Positions 63,085 through 64,000 of a stretch of 64,000 bases of DNA are shown piece after piece. The notes beneath the pieces were generated by a model. That model did not search any database. It saw only the letters and a list, made by a program, of their open reading frames with translations, and was not told the DNA's origin. The DNA lies in the NCBI GenBank assembly GCA_963719165.1, contig CAVRAV010000001.1, positions 124,001-188,000 on the forward strand, written 5' to 3'. This DNA comes from JAOUEA01 sp963719165 (GTDB lineage Bacteria; Actinomycetota; UBA4738; HRBIN12). Position numbers and translations under genes: made by a program. Every line of letters starts with the position of its first letter. Positions within the stretch are counted from its first letter, which is position 1.

Positions 63085-64000
63085 CTAGAGGCCCGAGAAG
63101 GGGTCGCCCTGGGCGGCGGGATCCACCTCTTCCTTCCGCGTGGCCCACGGGGGGAACGGGAAGGTGACGACGAGCGGAACGGGGATGGCGGGCTGCGAGA
63201 TCACCATCGTGCCCGGCTTGAGCAGCCGCGCACGCGCCCGCGTGGACGGCAGCATCCACCCGTACTCGCTCCGCTCGGCCTCGGCGGCATCGAGACGACC
63301 GGCAACGCGGATCGCGGCGTTCTCCAGGACCTCCGAGGCCACGCGCGATGCCGTCTGCTGCGCCCCGACCAACAGGACGCCCATGGAACGCCCGCGCTGC
63401 GCGATGTCGATCAACATGTCCTTGAGGGGCCCGCTGCCCTCGCGGGGGGCGTATTTGTTCAGCTCGTCCAGGACGATCACCGACAGCGGCAACCTCTGGC
63501 CCGACGCCTCCTTCTCCTGGAACGTCTCGTTGAGGAGGGCGCCGACGACGAATCGCTGCGCCTGCTCGTGCAGCGATTGGATGGCCACGACCGTCACGCT
63601 CGCCCTCGCGCGGTCGATGCGCCGCGACTCGCCCGCGCGCACGAGGTGCCCGAGCCGGGACGACGCGGCGTGGAGCCGTCGCATGAACGCGGATACCGTG
63701 CCGGCCTGGACACGGCCGCTCCAGGAGAGGTCGGGTTCGTCGTCGCCCTCGGGCTCGAGGAACTCGCCGAGGGCGTCCACGAGGGATGGGAGATCCTCGA
63801 TCACGCGCTCGCCTGGGTCCGCGGCCACGGTCGTCGCGCGCTCGCGGGGGAAGGACTGGGGATCGCGGAGCACGACCGCGCCCGGCCGGCCGGCCACGTC
63901 GAGGGCGAAGCGCTTCAGCTGCGCCTGGACGCGTTCGCGGATGAACGGCAGCTGGTTGCGGGCGTCGTTCGCGTCCGTGAAGCAGAACTGGAGGAGGTCC
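63085..64000 (-). CDS. HerA-like ATP-binding protein (5' end outside the window)
   Basis: C-terminal part of a HerA/FtsK-type ATPase; the frame stays open to base 64000, so the Walker A region is missing. Visible are the Walker B-like segment LSVIVLDELNKYAP, GRSMGVLLVGAQQ for the sensor motif, and NAAIRVAGRLDAAEAERSEYGWML near the end. HerA hexamers translocate DNA for end resection and work in archaea with Mre11-Rad50-NurA. Here it heads the same transcript as sbcD and sbcC, 11 bases before sbcD. Confidence 0.8.
   Translation of the reverse strand, partial: DLLQFCFTDANDARNQLPFIRERVQAQLKRFALDVAGRPGAVVLRDPQSFPRERATTVAADPGERVIEDLPSLVDALGEFLEPEGDDEPDLSWSGRVQAGTVSAFMRRLHAASSRLGHLVRAGESRRIDRARASVTVVAIQSLHEQAQRFVVGALLNETFQEKEASGQRLPLSVIVLDELNKYAPREGSGPLKDMLIDIAQRGRSMGVLLVGAQQTASRVASEVLENAAIRVAGRLDAAEAERSEYGWMLPSTRARARLLKPGTMVISQPAIPVPLVVTFPFPPWATRKEEVDPAAQGDPFSGL

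Overview
The window is about 70% G+C by eye, densely coding, and has no tRNA, rRNA, insertion sequence, integrase or CRISPR array that I could find. An F420-type NADP oxidoreductase, crotonyl-CoA carboxylase/reductase, a two-subunit acyl-CoA mutase, a three-part acyl-CoA carboxylase and a 7-nt leaderless promoter pattern together suggest a chromosome segment of an uncultured or poorly studied actinobacterium (inference). No gene-free stretch exceeds 300 bases; the longest is about 218 bases (25973-26190).

Layout. 1-5183: the C-terminal part of a UvrD/PcrA helicase, a 58-residue membrane protein, a secreted GH9 glycosidase and an N,N-dimethylformamidase-beta-like protein. 5301-8991: small acyl-CoA mutase subunit, sucCD, membrane protein. 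8958-13910: zinc-ribbon repeat protein (frameshifted), then purN-purH-folD-metF (purine and one-carbon). 13917-23398: a TCA block with citrate synthase, two isocitrate/isopropylmalate dehydrogenase paralogues, malate dehydrogenase and sdhCDAB. 23507-31287: methyltransferase, large mutase subunit, DUF4397 protein, F420-type reductase, biotin carboxylase and biotin ligase, PH-domain and VOC proteins. 31344-35774: a large cyclase-homology/AAA/TPR signalling protein and an M23 peptidase. 42084-35790 (minus): a seven-gene operon built round a CopC-CopD fusion. 42781-47601: 3-hydroxyacyl-CoA dehydrogenase, two glycosyltransferases, acyl-CoA carboxylase beta and epsilon. 47649-50800: secreted lysozyme-like protein, DUF2087 regulator, Fe-S PD-(D/E)XK nuclease, DUF6159 protein. 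50884-56144: crotonyl-CoA carboxylase/reductase, epimerase, XRE regulator, FtsH-like protease (split) and thiolase. 56154-64000: a coiled-coil sensor with a degenerate kinase domain, then sbcC-sbcD-herA-like genes.

How they fit. Thiolase, hydroxybutyryl-CoA dehydrogenase, crotonyl-CoA carboxylase/reductase, epimerase, mutase and propionyl-CoA carboxylase cover much of an ethylmalonyl-CoA or methylmalonyl-CoA route that feeds succinyl-CoA into the neighbouring TCA enzymes. UvrD, the Fe-S nuclease and HerA/SbcD/SbcC form a DNA-repair theme.

Three genes (zinc-ribbon protein, FtsH, SbcC) are each interrupted by what looks like a single-base indel. These may be assembly errors and should be read as such until checked against reads. 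At least sixteen genes carry a TANNNT -10 element 6 to 9 bases before the start codon, which points to widespread leaderless transcription.
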